The position numbers and the translations under genes are program-made. Shown piece by piece: positions 1-8,715 of a stretch of 64,000 bases of DNA (position 1 is its first letter; every line of letters starts with the position of its first letter). The DNA lies in NCBI GenBank assembly GCA_965249815.1, contig CBDFMV010000002.1:310001-374000 (forward strand), given 5' to 3'. The notes under the pieces are model-generated. The model ran no database searches. It saw nothing but the letters and a program-made list of their open reading frames with translations, and was not told the origin of the DNA. This DNA comes from JAJAZB01 sp965249815. GTDB lineage: Bacteria > Bacteroidota > Bacteroidia > Cytophagales > Spirosomataceae.

Positions 1-1
1 C

Positions 2-256
2 ATTTTTGAGCCGTCGGAGGAGGCGATCATCAACGAATTGCTCCCGAAAAAACTCAAGATTCAGTTGTATAAGGCCGTGCTGGAATCGAACGCCTCCGAG
101 CACGGCGCGCGAATGACCGCCATGGAAAAGGCCACCGAAAACGCCGGGGAACTCATCAAGGAACTCCGTCTGGTGTACAACCGCTCGCGTCAGGCCGCGA
201 TCACGAAGGAGATTCTCGAAATCGTCGGCGGTGCCGAGGCGCTGGCGGCAGCGTAG
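2..256 (+). CDS. atpG: ATP synthase F1 gamma subunit, C-terminal part
   Basis: Partial gene entering from the left edge; the frame is open from base 2. The visible 84 residues are the C-terminal helix of the F1 gamma subunit, the rotor shaft that turns inside the alpha3-beta3 head. The diagnostic stretch is SEHGARMTAMEKATENAGEL, followed by YNRSRQAAITKEILEIVGGA, both highly conserved in gamma. The start lies outside the window. An atpH-atpA operon probably precedes it, but that cannot be seen here. The final ALAAA tail is normal for the family. Confidence 0.95.
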   Translation: MFEPSEEAIINELLPKKLKIQLYKAVLESNASEHGARMTAMEKATENAGELIKELRLVYNRSRQAAITKEILEIVGGAEALAAA

Positions 257-324
257 AGCGTTTGTCGGAACGGATCTGAAGCGGATTTTCGGGATTTCCA
301 GAATTGGTTTTCAGCCATCCTTAA

Positions 325-356
325 ATCCAAAAATCCGCCAACTCCTGGTTCAGACT
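325..356. repeat. half copy of a dispersed fold-back repeat
   Basis: The segment ending CTCCTGGTTCAGAC resembles the right arm of the inverted repeat at 19389-19494 (AATCCTGGTTCAGAC, with AAATCC-type text upstream). It sits in the 102-bp space between convergent atpG and hemW and ends just before the hemW stop codon. It is probably a decayed copy and may help terminate both genes. Confidence 0.4.
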
Positions 357-358
357 TT

Positions 359-1486
359 TTACACCCAGAACAACTCCGCTGCCACCCGGTCGGCGAAGAG
401 TTTTCCGGCGGGAGTCAGGCTTAAAATCCCGTTTTCTTGCCGCAGCCAGCCTTTTTCAAGGAGTGCAGGAGTCAGGGAGTGAAGGAGTGCATGGCCTTGT
501 TCTGAAATCGCCTTCAGTTTGGTCAGTTCGCAACCCCACTGCGTCCGCAGGCCGGTCAGCAGGTACTCGTTGACGCGGTCTTTCTCCGACAACCGCTCGA
601 TTTCAGCGGGAATTTCGCCCCGCCCGATGGCCGCCACGTACCGGGCGTTGTGGCTGACGTTGGCCTGGCGCGTAGCAAGGCCGTCGAACGAGTGGGCGCT
701 GGGGCCGAGGCCGAGGTAGGGTTGTTGTTGCCAGTAGCTGGTGTTGTGGCGGCTGTGGCGACCCGGTTTCGCAAAATTGGAAATCTCGTAGTGTTCGTAA
801 CCGTGGGTCGTCAGGTGCTCCACCAACTGCTCAAACTGGCGGGCGGCCAGGTCCTCGTCGATGGGGGCCATTTTTTTGCGTTTGAGCCAGTTGCCGAACA
901 CGGTCTGCGGTTCGATAGTGAGGCAGTAGGCGGAAATATGGGGCACGCCGAGCGCGGTGGCTTTTTCTAAATTCTGCTGCCAAACGGCATCATCGGGGGT
1001 TGGGCCGATGGCGTAAATCAGGTCGATGGTGAGGTTTTCAAAACCCGCGTCCTGCGCCCGGCGCACGCTGGCTTCGCCCTCGGCGGCGTCGTGAATGCGG
1101 TTTAAGTGACGCAACTGGCCTTCATTGAACGACTGAATGCCGATGCTCAGGCGGTTAATGCCCGCCCGGCGAAAGGCGCGTAATTTTTCGTCAGTCAGGT
1201 CGTCGGGGTTGGCTTCGAGCGTGATCTCGGCGTTGGGTTCGACCGGAAAATGCCGGTGCGCGGCTTCCAGCAGTTGGGTTAATTCGACTTCGGTGAGCAG
1301 CGAAGGCGTGCCGCCGCCGAAATAAATCGTCTGGAGCGGCCCGGCGGGCAGGTACTTTTGCCGCAGAGCCATTTCCCGAATCAGCGCCCCGACCATCGCC
1401 TCGCGCTCGCCGAGGCGGGTGCTGAAGTGAAAATCGCAGTAGTGGCAGGCTTGCGCGCAGAACGGAATGTGCAGGTACAGGTGCAT
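359..1486 (-). CDS. hemW: radical SAM heme chaperone HemW (HemN-like)
   Basis: 375 residues, the usual length for HemW. The radical-SAM cysteines are C10, C14 and C17 (HIPFCAQACHYCDF), and the SAM-contacting GGGTPS motif is at 57-62. HemW proteins bind heme and hand it to respiratory enzymes; they are often mislabelled as oxygen-independent coproporphyrinogen III oxidase (HemN). The protein lacks the N-terminal extension typical of true HemN, which supports the chaperone reading, though annotations in this family overlap. The gene stands alone, convergent with atpG. The ATG at 1486 opens directly on the radical-SAM barrel and is clearly the start. Confidence 0.85.
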   Translation of the reverse strand: MHLYLHIPFCAQACHYCDFHFSTRLGEREAMVGALIREMALRQKYLPAGPLQTIYFGGGTPSLLTEVELTQLLEAAHRHFPVEPNAEITLEANPDDLTDEKLRAFRRAGINRLSIGIQSFNEGQLRHLNRIHDAAEGEASVRRAQDAGFENLTIDLIYAIGPTPDDAVWQQNLEKATALGVPHISAYCLTIEPQTVFGNWLKRKKMAPIDEDLAARQFEQLVEHLTTHGYEHYEISNFAKPGRHSRHNTSYWQQQPYLGLGPSAHSFDGLATRQANVSHNARYVAAIGRGEIPAEIERLSEKDRVNEYLLTGLRTQWGCELTKLKAISEQGHALLHSLTPALLEKGWLRQENGILSLTPAGKLFADRVAAELFWV

Positions 1487-1628
1487 GACGGGATCGCAAA
1501 ACGGCCCCGGACGGGTTGATGTTGCGAAAAAAGTAGCGTTACTTTGGCAAGAGTCGCCAAAAATTCGTTTAGAACAGGGAGGCTATTCGCCCAAAGGATT
1601 CCAAACGAAAAACTGATTTTTAAACGGC

Positions 1629-2897
1629 ATGAAAAAGGTTGTATTCGGCCTGATGGCGCTGGGACTGCTGGCCGGTTGCGCTACTCCGCGCCGCCCCGTG
1701 GCAAGCGGGCCGTCGTCGGGCAGCGCACCGGTACTGCGCTCCGAAGGCCCTGCGCTGGTGGTGAAAAGCAAATTTCTGGACAATGGTTCCTCGCTGCGCG
1801 TGTACGTAAGCGTCGATCCGGGCCGGGAAGTGGCCCTAGAGCAGTTTCCGGCGCAGTTTGTCATCAACTACACCGTCTCGCCCGAGTACGGCAGCCGGGC
1901 CGTGACGCAGTCGGGTGCCGTGGCGCTCAAGCCCGGCGAAACGCTCTTCCGGCAGGGAAGCTGGTACACGGTCTTTTTCGACCTGCCCAAACCCGGCAAC
2001 AACACCTACACCGCCGTGCTGCTGGCCGACATCAACGACATGACCGGCGGCCACCGCGCCCAGAGCGACCTTCCGCTGCGTTACCAGTCGGGCAAAGTGA
2101 GCGATTACTTTGCGTTTTTCGACGGCGACGGTCGCGTGCCGCGCCTGCTCCACTACGCACCCGTGGGCGACCGCTTTCAACTTCGTTCGTTGAGCGGCAA
2201 AGACACCACGTTCCGGGCGTTTCACTACGGTTACGAGTTCGAGGCGGCCCTTTCGCCCACCAACGTGGAGCCGCGCCGACCCACGCGCCAGTTGTTCACC
2301 GACAGTGCCTTCACTGTGCGCACCAACACGCCCCTCCAACTCCCGCGCGAAGGGCTGTTTTTCTTCGTCCGTGACACCACGGAAAGCTTCGGTATCGGCC
2401 TCCTCGGCGTGGACGAGCGCTACCCGCGTTATACCCGGCCCGAGAAGTTGACGCGCCCGCTCGTGTACATGAGCACCAACCAGGAGTACGCCGATCTGGT
2501 GAATGCCCGCGACAGGGAATTCAAAAAAGCCCTCGACCGTTACTGGCTGGCGCTCAATTCGGGCAATCAGCAAACGGCGCGGCGCACCATTCGGGCGTTT
2601 TACCGCCGGGTGGAGGCGGCCAACCGGCTTTTCACCACCTATAAAGAAGGCTGGAAAACCGACAAGGGCATGGTGTACATCGTGATGGGGCCACCCAACC
2701 GGGTGCAGCGTGGCAAAGACAAGGAAGTGTGGGTGTACAACCGCCGCAGTTCGCAGTTTTCGGAAATCAATTTTACCTTTAACAAACGCGCCAACCAATT
2801 CGTGGAAGACCACTACGAACTTTCGCGCTTCGTAGAATTTCAGCCCATCTGGTACCCGGCCGTGGAAGCCTGGCGAAACGGCGAGGTGGAGCAATAA
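1629..2897 (+). CDS. GWxTD-domain lipoprotein
   Basis: 422 residues. The N-terminus is a lipoprotein signal (MKKVVFGLMALGLLAGCATP) with lipobox LAGC, so the mature protein should be anchored from Cys17. The family-defining GWxTD motif is GWKTD at 341-345, followed by KGMVYIVMGPPNRV. GWxTD proteins are widespread in Bacteroidota and other Gram-negatives, but their biochemical role is not settled. The body before the motif is rich in predicted beta strands. The start at 1629 is fixed by the signal peptide. rlmB follows after 75 bp containing a short dispersed repeat. Confidence 0.85.
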   Translation: MKKVVFGLMALGLLAGCATPRRPVASGPSSGSAPVLRSEGPALVVKSKFLDNGSSLRVYVSVDPGREVALEQFPAQFVINYTVSPEYGSRAVTQSGAVALKPGETLFRQGSWYTVFFDLPKPGNNTYTAVLLADINDMTGGHRAQSDLPLRYQSGKVSDYFAFFDGDGRVPRLLHYAPVGDRFQLRSLSGKDTTFRAFHYGYEFEAALSPTNVEPRRPTRQLFTDSAFTVRTNTPLQLPREGLFFFVRDTTESFGIGLLGVDERYPRYTRPEKLTRPLVYMSTNQEYADLVNARDREFKKALDRYWLALNSGNQQTARRTIRAFYRRVEAANRLFTTYKEGWKTDKGMVYIVMGPPNRVQRGKDKEVWVYNRRSSQFSEINFTFNKRANQFVEDHYELSRFVEFQPIWYPAVEAWRNGEVEQ

Positions 2898-2900
2898 TTT

Positions 2901-2930
2901 AGTTCACAGTTGGCAGTTCACAGTTTGCAG
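2901..2930. repeat. AGTTCACAGTTGGCAG-type dispersed repeat
   Basis: Two near-direct units, AGTTCACAGTTGGC and AGTTCACAGTTTGC, lie between the GWxTD gene and rlmB. Relatives occur at 33335-33367 (AGTTTACAGTTGGC, twice) and 54103-54166. They look like copies of one small intergenic repeat family. Confidence 0.5.
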
Positions 2931-2972
2931 AACATCACTTCTGGTCGCTGTGAGAATTCGCAGTTGACCCGC

Positions 2973-3779
2973 ATGGAAAAACGATTCGAGCGACCCCGCT
3001 CCACTTCCCCGTCGGAACGACGTTCGTACCCGGCAGCCCGCAACCCGCAGGCCTCCAAGCCTGACATCGTGTTTGGCATTCAGTCGGTGCTCGAAACGCT
3101 GCGTTCGGGCAAGGAAATCGACCGGCTGCTCGTGCAGCGCGAACTGGGTAACATCGAGGTCACGGAGTTTGCCCGCCTGCGGGGCATTCCGGTGCAGAAA
3201 GTGCCCACCGAAAAGCTTGACCGCATCACGCGCAAAAATCACCAGGGCGTGATTGCCTTCGTGGCGGCGGTGAGTTACGCCAAACTGGAAAACGTGGTGG
3301 CTGCGGTGTTTGAGCGGGGCGAAACGCCACTGCTACTGCTCCTCGACCGCATCACCGACGTGCGGAACTTCGGGGCGATTGCCCGCACCGCTGAGGCCGC
3401 CGGGGTCCACGCCCTGGTGGTGCCCGAACGGGGCGGCGCTCAAATCAATGCCGACGCGATGAAAACCTCGTCGGGAGCGCTCAACTTCCTGCCGGTGTGC
3501 CGCGAGGCCGACCTGACCCAGACCGTGCGCCAACTTCAGGCGTCGGGGATTCAGGTGGTGGCCTGCACTGAAAAAGTAACGAAGACCATCTACGAAGTGG
3601 ATTTTACGCTACCGACGGCCCTGATTCTGGGATCGGAAGAAGACGGCATTTCTGACGCCCTGCTGCGGCTGGCCGACGAACTGGGCAGCATTCCGTTGCA
3701 CGGGCGCGTGGGTTCGCTCAACGTGTCGGTGGCCAACGGCGTGGTGGTGTACGAAGCCCTTCGTCAGCGTAGCGTCTGA
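2973..3779 (+). CDS. rlmB: 23S rRNA (guanosine-2'-O-) methyltransferase, RlmB/SpoU family
   Basis: 268 residues from the ATG at 2973 (MEKRFERPRS). An upstream in-frame ATG at 2910 would translate the intergenic repeat and is not preferred. The protein has an N-terminal substrate-binding domain (VFGIQSVLETLRSG... VPTEKLDRITRKNHQG) followed by the SPOUT trefoil-knot domain. The knot motifs are LLDRITDVRNFGAIARTAEA, LILGSEEDGISDALLRLAD and LHGRVGSLNVSVANGVVVYE. It should methylate G2251 of 23S rRNA using SAM, although assignment among SpoU-family enzymes (RlmB, TrmH-like) rests on family resemblance only. Confidence 0.85.
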   Translation: MEKRFERPRSTSPSERRSYPAARNPQASKPDIVFGIQSVLETLRSGKEIDRLLVQRELGNIEVTEFARLRGIPVQKVPTEKLDRITRKNHQGVIAFVAAVSYAKLENVVAAVFERGETPLLLLLDRITDVRNFGAIARTAEAAGVHALVVPERGGAQINADAMKTSSGALNFLPVCREADLTQTVRQLQASGIQVVACTEKVTKTIYEVDFTLPTALILGSEEDGISDALLRLADELGSIPLHGRVGSLNVSVANGVVVYEALRQRSV

Positions 3780-3950
3780 TTGGTGATAGGGGTGAATTTC
3801 TTCAGGAATTGACAAGGCTCTGTCCAGTGCTCCTACCCGCCGGGAAAGGAGAGGGGCGGGGCTTTTTCCTTTGCTGAACCGGCATGGCAATTCAACTAAA
3901 TCGCTAAACTTCAATGTATTAACACAGAGTGCTTAAATTTTTCATCCGAA

Positions 3951-3992
3951 GCAGGTTACATTTTGCCCATCAGCTTTGATAAACCTTTGAAA
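3951..3992 (+). promoter_or_regulatory. shared ECF-type promoter element upstream of the sigma factor
   Basis: A 42-bp block starting GCAGGTTACATTT and containing TCAGC, TTGATA and ACCT. The same block occurs without gaps, 34 of 42 bases identical, on the minus strand at 8716-8757 before the small lipoprotein gene. The spacing of GGTTACA and TTGATA suits ECF -35 and -10 elements. It ends 4 bp before the sigma ATG, so the transcript would have a very short leader or be leaderless. I infer that the encoded sigma factor drives both sites. Confidence 0.6.
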
Positions 3993-3996
3993 TTGA

Positions 3997-4578
3997 ATGA
4001 ATCCACGCGGACAGTGCACTGACGAAACCATTGTAACCGGCATTCTATCCAACGACCGAAAAGACCTTAATACCGCCATCCGGTGCTTATACGACCGGCA
4101 TACTGCTCTCCTGAAGGACTACGTGCGCCGGAATAGCGGCACCCCGCAGGACGCCGATGATTTGATCCAGACGGTGGTGTTGAACTTCATCAAGGCGGTT
4201 CGTTCGGGCCAGTACCGCCCCCAGCAGGGGGTTGGAGTGGGGGCTTTTTTGTACACATTGTGCAAAAACCACTGGCTCAATGCCCTTAGTCAGCGCCAGC
4301 GCATCATGATGCGTGAAACGGAATTTTACGAAACTTCCTCTGACGTTCATGCCATTGAAGGGGCCGATGCCCATCTGGAAGAAAAGGAGGAGATGGAGTA
4401 TTACCTGCGGCAGTTTGACAAATTGGGGGAACGCTGCAAGCAACTCCTGACCGCCCAGCGACGCGACGGCCTTTCGATGAAGGAGATCGCCGAATTGATG
4501 GGTTTTGAAAACGAGCGAATTGCCATCAACGAAAAATACAAGTGCTTACAAAAACTGAAAAACCTGCTAAAACCATGA
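3997..4578 (+). CDS. ECF-type RNA polymerase sigma-70 family factor
   Basis: 193 residues. Region 2 is visible in the first half (LYDRHTALLKDYVRRNSG, then DADDLIQTVVLNFIKAVRSG and VGAFLYTLCKNHWLNALSQR). Region 4 is in the C-terminal third (RDGLSMKEIAELMGFENERI, a helix-turn-helix). It is related to the sigma factors paired with membrane anti-sigma proteins in Bacteroidota. Its stop overlaps the next start as ATGA, which implies translational coupling to the anti-sigma-like gene. A 42-bp upstream element shared with the lipoprotein gene at 8.7 kb suggests autoregulation. No zinc-binding anti-sigma partner is seen; the partner appears to be the TPR membrane protein. Confidence 0.85.
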   Translation: MNPRGQCTDETIVTGILSNDRKDLNTAIRCLYDRHTALLKDYVRRNSGTPQDADDLIQTVVLNFIKAVRSGQYRPQQGVGVGAFLYTLCKNHWLNALSQRQRIMMRETEFYETSSDVHAIEGADAHLEEKEEMEYYLRQFDKLGERCKQLLTAQRRDGLSMKEIAELMGFENERIAINEKYKCLQKLKNLLKP

Positions 4579-5309
4579 AACTGAATCCGCCAGAGGAATC
4601 GGAATGGATTGAGGATTACCTCAACGACCGGCTAAACTCCTTCCAAAAGGCCGAGTTTGAAGCCGAAATGGTTCGTAATCACGAACTTCGGGAGGAAGTC
4701 GAAGGGCGTCGGCTGATGCTGGATGTCATTGACGAATACACCCTGCGGGCTGAGATTGCAGCCATTCACGCCGAAAAAATGGCCGAGCCCGAGTGGGTTC
4801 AACCCCAGTGGGCCGACGAGGACGACCTCCTGCACGAGTCCGCCGAGCCACTTGTTATACCACTCCCCATCAACCGCCCATCGGCCAAACCAGTCTGGTG
4901 GCGGCGTGCAGCGGCCATTGCGGCGGCGGCGGGGGGGCTTTGGATGGGGTACCTTTCGTTCGACCCCATCGCCCCGCACGAAATCGCCACGCACATCACG
5001 CGGGGCGGGCAGCAACCCAGTTCGTTTTGCTACACCAACTACTACACCGGAAAAGCGTACCTCAACAGTCGGCAACCCGAGAAGGCCATTCCCTGCCTCG
5101 AACAGGTGGTCAATTGTGAAATCCGGCCGTATTTTAAGGACGCCTCCAAGTGGTTCCTGGCCGTGGCCTACCTGCAATCCGGGCAGACCAAACGCGCCGA
5201 AGCCATCTACGACGAAATCAAGCAGTCGCCTGATTTTCAGTATCCCATCGGAGCGGTGGATCGCTGGAAAATGGACTGGCAACTGCGGGTTGCCCGCGTA
5301 TGGCCCTGA
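4575..5309 (+). CDS. membrane-anchored anti-sigma-like TPR protein
   Basis: 244 residues, starting in the ATGA overlap with the sigma gene. Residues 10-60 (WIEDYLNDRLNSFQKAEFEA and on) resemble the short helical N-terminus of Bacteroidota anti-sigma proteins, of the type EAYLxGxLxxxExxxFE. One transmembrane helix is predicted at about 110-128 (WRRAAAIAAAAGGLWMGYL). The C-terminal half carries two TPR-like repeats (YYTGKAYLNSRQPEKAIPCL and KWFLAVAYLQSGQTKRAEAI), which should lie outside the cytoplasm. I infer that it holds the sigma factor inactive and senses a periplasmic partner. No anti-sigma zinc motif (HxxxCxxC) is visible, so the assignment rests on context and layout. Confidence 0.6.
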   Translation: MKLNPPEESEWIEDYLNDRLNSFQKAEFEAEMVRNHELREEVEGRRLMLDVIDEYTLRAEIAAIHAEKMAEPEWVQPQWADEDDLLHESAEPLVIPLPINRPSAKPVWWRRAAAIAAAAGGLWMGYLSFDPIAPHEIATHITRGGQQPSSFCYTNYYTGKAYLNSRQPEKAIPCLEQVVNCEIRPYFKDASKWFLAVAYLQSGQTKRAEAIYDEIKQSPDFQYPIGAVDRWKMDWQLRVARVWP

Positions 5310-5340
5310 GGCTGTCTAAGAAACGACGCGTTGAGCCTAC

Positions 5341-5356
5341 GGTGGCGATTGCCACC
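5341..5356. terminator. small hairpin between convergent genes
   Basis: The 6-bp stem GGTGGC/GCCACC with a GATT loop lies in the 82-bp gap between the anti-sigma-like gene and the CHAT gene, which converge. There is no strong T-run, so terminator function is only a possibility. Confidence 0.3.
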
Positions 5357-5391
5357 CAATTAGTAAAATAGTCTTTTCTGCTGTTGCGCGG

Positions 5392-8310
5392 CTACGCAAT
5401 CCACTTCCGCCGAAGGGCCAGGTAGTATCCCGCCAAAGCCGCCAACACTACCAGCCCCACTCCCCCCGCGACTATCCAGCGGGTGGAGATGGGCTGAGTC
5501 AATTCTTTCCCATAAAGGGCGTTGCCCTCGCCAATCAACACGAAGTTAGCCCAGTAATAGGGATGATTGAACGGCTGGCCCAGCTCCGACCGTACGTAAT
5601 CCAGTTTGGTCCGTTGCAGGGCTTCGTCTATGGCAACCCCTCGATGCAGGTAAGTGTGCAGGTGTTCTGAAAGATACGCCGAGCTTTCGTCGTGGGCGCT
5701 CCACAGGGTCGTAATGACACTTGGGCAACCCGCGTATATAAAGGCCCGTGCTAAACTCATAATGCCCTCGCCCCCCTGCAACAAGCCCGACCCTGTTTCG
5801 CAGGCACTCAACACCACCAGCCGGGTGTGGTCGAGCGCGAGGTTGTATAACTCGTTGGTGTACAGCTTGTAGGAAAAGGAGCCTGGAAAAAACGCAATGA
5901 ACGACTCACTCGGGTCGCGGTCGTCGGCGCGGGCGTGGGTCGCCAGGTGCAAAATACCGTATTGGGCGTACGTTTTCAGAAAGGCCTCCTTGGTGGCCTC
6001 GCCATTGAGCAGCACCTGACCGCCCACTTTGAGGGCTTCGTGGCGTGAAGCGGGCAGCGCCCCCAGACCCTGGTTGCGGAACTGCACCGCCAGGCCGACG
6101 GAATCGGCGTAGGGCGCGATGGCCAGAGTTTGCCCGTTAAACGGCGTCGTTTGCCGGGCCGCTTCCACCAGCAGCGTGACCGAATACGCGTACCGGATGG
6201 CGTATTGCTCGACCAGGTACCGGCCGGGCGTCGCTTCCAGCACCTCGAAGGGAATAAAGTGTAATTCGGCGTCCCGCAATACGATGAGGCGCTTCGCCCC
6301 ACGCAGGCTGGCCTCGAGTGGAGCCATCAGAATCCGGTACACGCGTTGCGCCGCGCTGCTGCCCCCGTACACCTCGATGCCTGGATTGGTGTAAAGTGAG
6401 CGGCGTAGCGTGTCGAGCGATTGCCGTAGGACGGAAGTGAGCGGTTGGCGCTGGAATTGCTCCCCGTGCTGACTGATGGCAAACGTGTAGAAATAATTGG
6501 TTCCCAAAAAATACGAAAGCAACGCCGTGCGGTTGTCGGGAAGCGATTGGCGGGCGCGCTGGAGGGACACCGTGTGCTGAGCGTACCGAAACTGATAAAA
6601 CCGGGGTGACACCCGGTCGAATTGCCGCAACACCTGGTTTAGCTGGATTTGCTGTTCCATCAGTTGCGCCTTCAGGTTCTGTACCTCGATTGGATCGCGG
6701 GCGGTGGCCAGTTGGATTTTTAGTTCGGCCAGTTGTTGATTGCGCGCTTTTTCTTCCTTCAGCAAACTGGCCGGGAGCGTCGCCGGTTTAAGGCGGGTTT
6801 CGCGCAGCGCGTCGGCCAGCGCGGCGGCCTTACTCCCCTCCAGAATACTAAAGGCGGCCTCGCGGTAACGGGGGTGTTGGGTAAGCGTGTACAAATGAAA
6901 AGCGGCTTCAAGGGCCTGCTCGTACACCGGGCGTACTTTCTGGACAAAAAACAGTTTGGCATCGGCCTCTTCGTACCCGCGCCTGATTTTGTCGGAAAGC
7001 TGCAGGGTAGCCTGATACGTATCCAGGGAAGCCTGCAAATCCCGTTGCTGATGATTCTGTTCGTACAAGCGCCCAAACACAGCCGCCCGGTGCCGGAGTA
7101 CGTCAAACAGCGAAACCAGTGAGATCGCTTCGTCGTCCGGAGGAAGCACCTGATACGCGTCGGGGTGCCTTCCGTTCCAGTAAGAGGCGTGCAGGGCCTT
7201 CTGGTATTCATCGAGCGCCGCCGACCAATTCCCCTGGGCTTCCTGCCACCCACCCCGCTGCACGTACAATTCGGCTAAGCGGGTATTGTGCGGCCCTAAG
7301 CTGCTTACCAGCAGGTTACCGGCCTGATCGAATACCCGGCGGGCCTCGCCGAACTGGTCCAATTTCGTGTAACATGTGCCTAAGTTTGTCAGGATGCGTC
7401 CCCCTAATTCGGCATTTTTTTGACCCGGATCGCCTGCAACGAAGGCTTGATAACAACGGCGGGCTTCCCGCAGGTAAGTGAGGGCGTTAGGGTAGTCGCC
7501 GGTTTCGAGGTAAAGCGTTCCGATGTTGTTGGAGAGGTAGCTACGAAAAAAGGCCGACTTTGTGTAGCGCAGGGCAAGCTGATACTGCCGGATTGCCTCG
7601 GTAGAATCGCCCGTACTTTGGTAATAAGCCCCCAGGTTGTTGTATTCCAGCGAATAATAGTCGGTCAACTGGTGCTTCTGCGCAACCTGAAGCGCCTTTT
7701 CGGCGTAGAGCAGGACTTTTGGAAAATCAGCCTGTTTATTGAACAGGCTACTCAGATTTGAGTAAAAATAGGAAATGTAAGCAGGAATAACTAATTCTAA
7801 TTCAGGGCTTTGGCTAATTAAATTTTCGGCTTTCTCTAAGTAATATCGTGATGAATCGGCCCGATTTATGTCTAAATACAGGGTTCCAATGGTAGAAAAA
7901 AGCTTGAACCGAATGCTATCGGAACCCGGTATTTTAACGGGTAATCTGGCAAGCCCAGACCTGGCTTCCTGGAGCGCCTGATCGAATTGGCCGAGGAAGT
8001 AGTAAGTCGTGCTGATGTCGGCGTACAAATTCGCAAGCCGGAGAGGCTCGTCGTGGCGCTGGGAAATACGTTGGGCCTGGCGGTAAAGATCAAGCGCCTG
8101 CTGGTTCTGCTCGCGTTTGCCGAGGGCCTCGGCCTGCGCCCACAACCGGTCGATGCGCGCCTGAATCGGCGTTTTTGACTGAACGAAGTGCCCGTTTTGC
8201 TTGAGCGTTGCGAACGCGGTACGCGATTGAGCAGCGCTCAGCGGGATAAGCGCGCGAGTGCTGCTGAGCAATAAAAAACAGACTACGAATCGAGCCAAGT
8301 TTGGGTTCAT
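5392..8310 (-). CDS. TPR-CHAT peptidase (caspase-like) with C-terminal membrane anchor
   Basis: 972 residues. An N-terminal hydrophobic segment (VVCFLLLSSTRALIPLSAAQ) suggests export. Residues about 45-420 form a run of tetratricopeptide repeats (for example YNNLGAYYQSTGDSTEAIRQ), followed by a helical stretch and a CHAT domain at about 650-930. The catalytic dyad is visible as His792 in LHLATHARADD and Cys837 in LVVLSACETGSGLLQGGEG. A transmembrane helix (about 948-966) and a basic tail (RRKWIA) end the protein. CHAT domains are caspase-family proteases; TPR-CHAT proteins act in signalling, conflict and regulated cell death. The gene converges on the sigma/anti-sigma pair and follows the lipoprotein gene at 8486 on the same strand, 175 bp away. 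The substrate is unknown. Confidence 0.85.
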   Translation of the reverse strand: MNPNLARFVVCFLLLSSTRALIPLSAAQSRTAFATLKQNGHFVQSKTPIQARIDRLWAQAEALGKREQNQQALDLYRQAQRISQRHDEPLRLANLYADISTTYYFLGQFDQALQEARSGLARLPVKIPGSDSIRFKLFSTIGTLYLDINRADSSRYYLEKAENLISQSPELELVIPAYISYFYSNLSSLFNKQADFPKVLLYAEKALQVAQKHQLTDYYSLEYNNLGAYYQSTGDSTEAIRQYQLALRYTKSAFFRSYLSNNIGTLYLETGDYPNALTYLREARRCYQAFVAGDPGQKNAELGGRILTNLGTCYTKLDQFGEARRVFDQAGNLLVSSLGPHNTRLAELYVQRGGWQEAQGNWSAALDEYQKALHASYWNGRHPDAYQVLPPDDEAISLVSLFDVLRHRAAVFGRLYEQNHQQRDLQASLDTYQATLQLSDKIRRGYEEADAKLFFVQKVRPVYEQALEAAFHLYTLTQHPRYREAAFSILEGSKAAALADALRETRLKPATLPASLLKEEKARNQQLAELKIQLATARDPIEVQNLKAQLMEQQIQLNQVLRQFDRVSPRFYQFRYAQHTVSLQRARQSLPDNRTALLSYFLGTNYFYTFAISQHGEQFQRQPLTSVLRQSLDTLRRSLYTNPGIEVYGGSSAAQRVYRILMAPLEASLRGAKRLIVLRDAELHFIPFEVLEATPGRYLVEQYAIRYAYSVTLLVEAARQTTPFNGQTLAIAPYADSVGLAVQFRNQGLGALPASRHEALKVGGQVLLNGEATKEAFLKTYAQYGILHLATHARADDRDPSESFIAFFPGSFSYKLYTNELYNLALDHTRLVVLSACETGSGLLQGGEGIMSLARAFIYAGCPSVITTLWSAHDESSAYLSEHLHTYLHRGVAIDEALQRTKLDYVRSELGQPFNHPYYWANFVLIGEGNALYGKELTQPISTRWIVAGGVGLVVLAALAGYYLALRRKWIA

Positions 8311-8485
8311 GCAAAAGGCGGTTTTCGCACAGCCCCTAAATTAACACCTCCCGTTTAAAAACGCCAAACCCCCGGAACCAATTGGCGGTAGCCCCGGAGG
8401 TCTTGTGTTGGCGAAGAAAGGCACTTAACCTGGTGGCGGCAGTAAAGTGCAGTATCGGAATCGGCCTCTGCTTGGTAATGCAACC

Positions 8486-8665
8486 TTATTTGAGAATCGG
8501 CGAACAGGGCGGGCGCGACGCTTCTGAATCGGCATCCTGCACTAAATTCGGCTTTTCAATTTTATTGGTGGGTGCCAGCGGCTCGACTTCAGTCTTCTGG
8601 CAGGAAGAGAACAGCACGGTGGCAGCAACAAAAAACAGGGCGGTGAACTTGGTGCGGGTATTCAT
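8486..8665 (-). CDS. 59-residue lipoprotein linked to the CHAT/sigma module
   Basis: A small gene of 59 residues. The signal is MNTRTKFTALFFVAATVLFS followed by the lipobox FSSC at 19-22. The mature part after Cys22 is short, polar and acidic (QKTEVEPLAPTNKIEKPN...), ends RPPCSPILK and has a second cysteine at 54. No known family was recognised. It lies upstream of the CHAT gene in the same direction. Its own upstream region (8716-8757) repeats the sigma factor's promoter element. I infer that it belongs to the ECF regulon and could be a sensor, inhibitor or substrate of the periplasm-facing TPR or CHAT proteins. Confidence 0.7.
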   Translation of the reverse strand: MNTRTKFTALFFVAATVLFSSCQKTEVEPLAPTNKIEKPNLVQDADSEASRPPCSPILK

Positions 8666-8715
8666 GGGTCGTTGGAGTTTCGCGGATAGTGAGGGTGAGG
8701 AACTCTTCGTGGTCT

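Noticed and set aside
2910..2972. Upstream ATG for rlmB at 2910
   Set aside because: It would translate the AGTTCACAG repeat; the ATG at 2973 begins the conserved protein.
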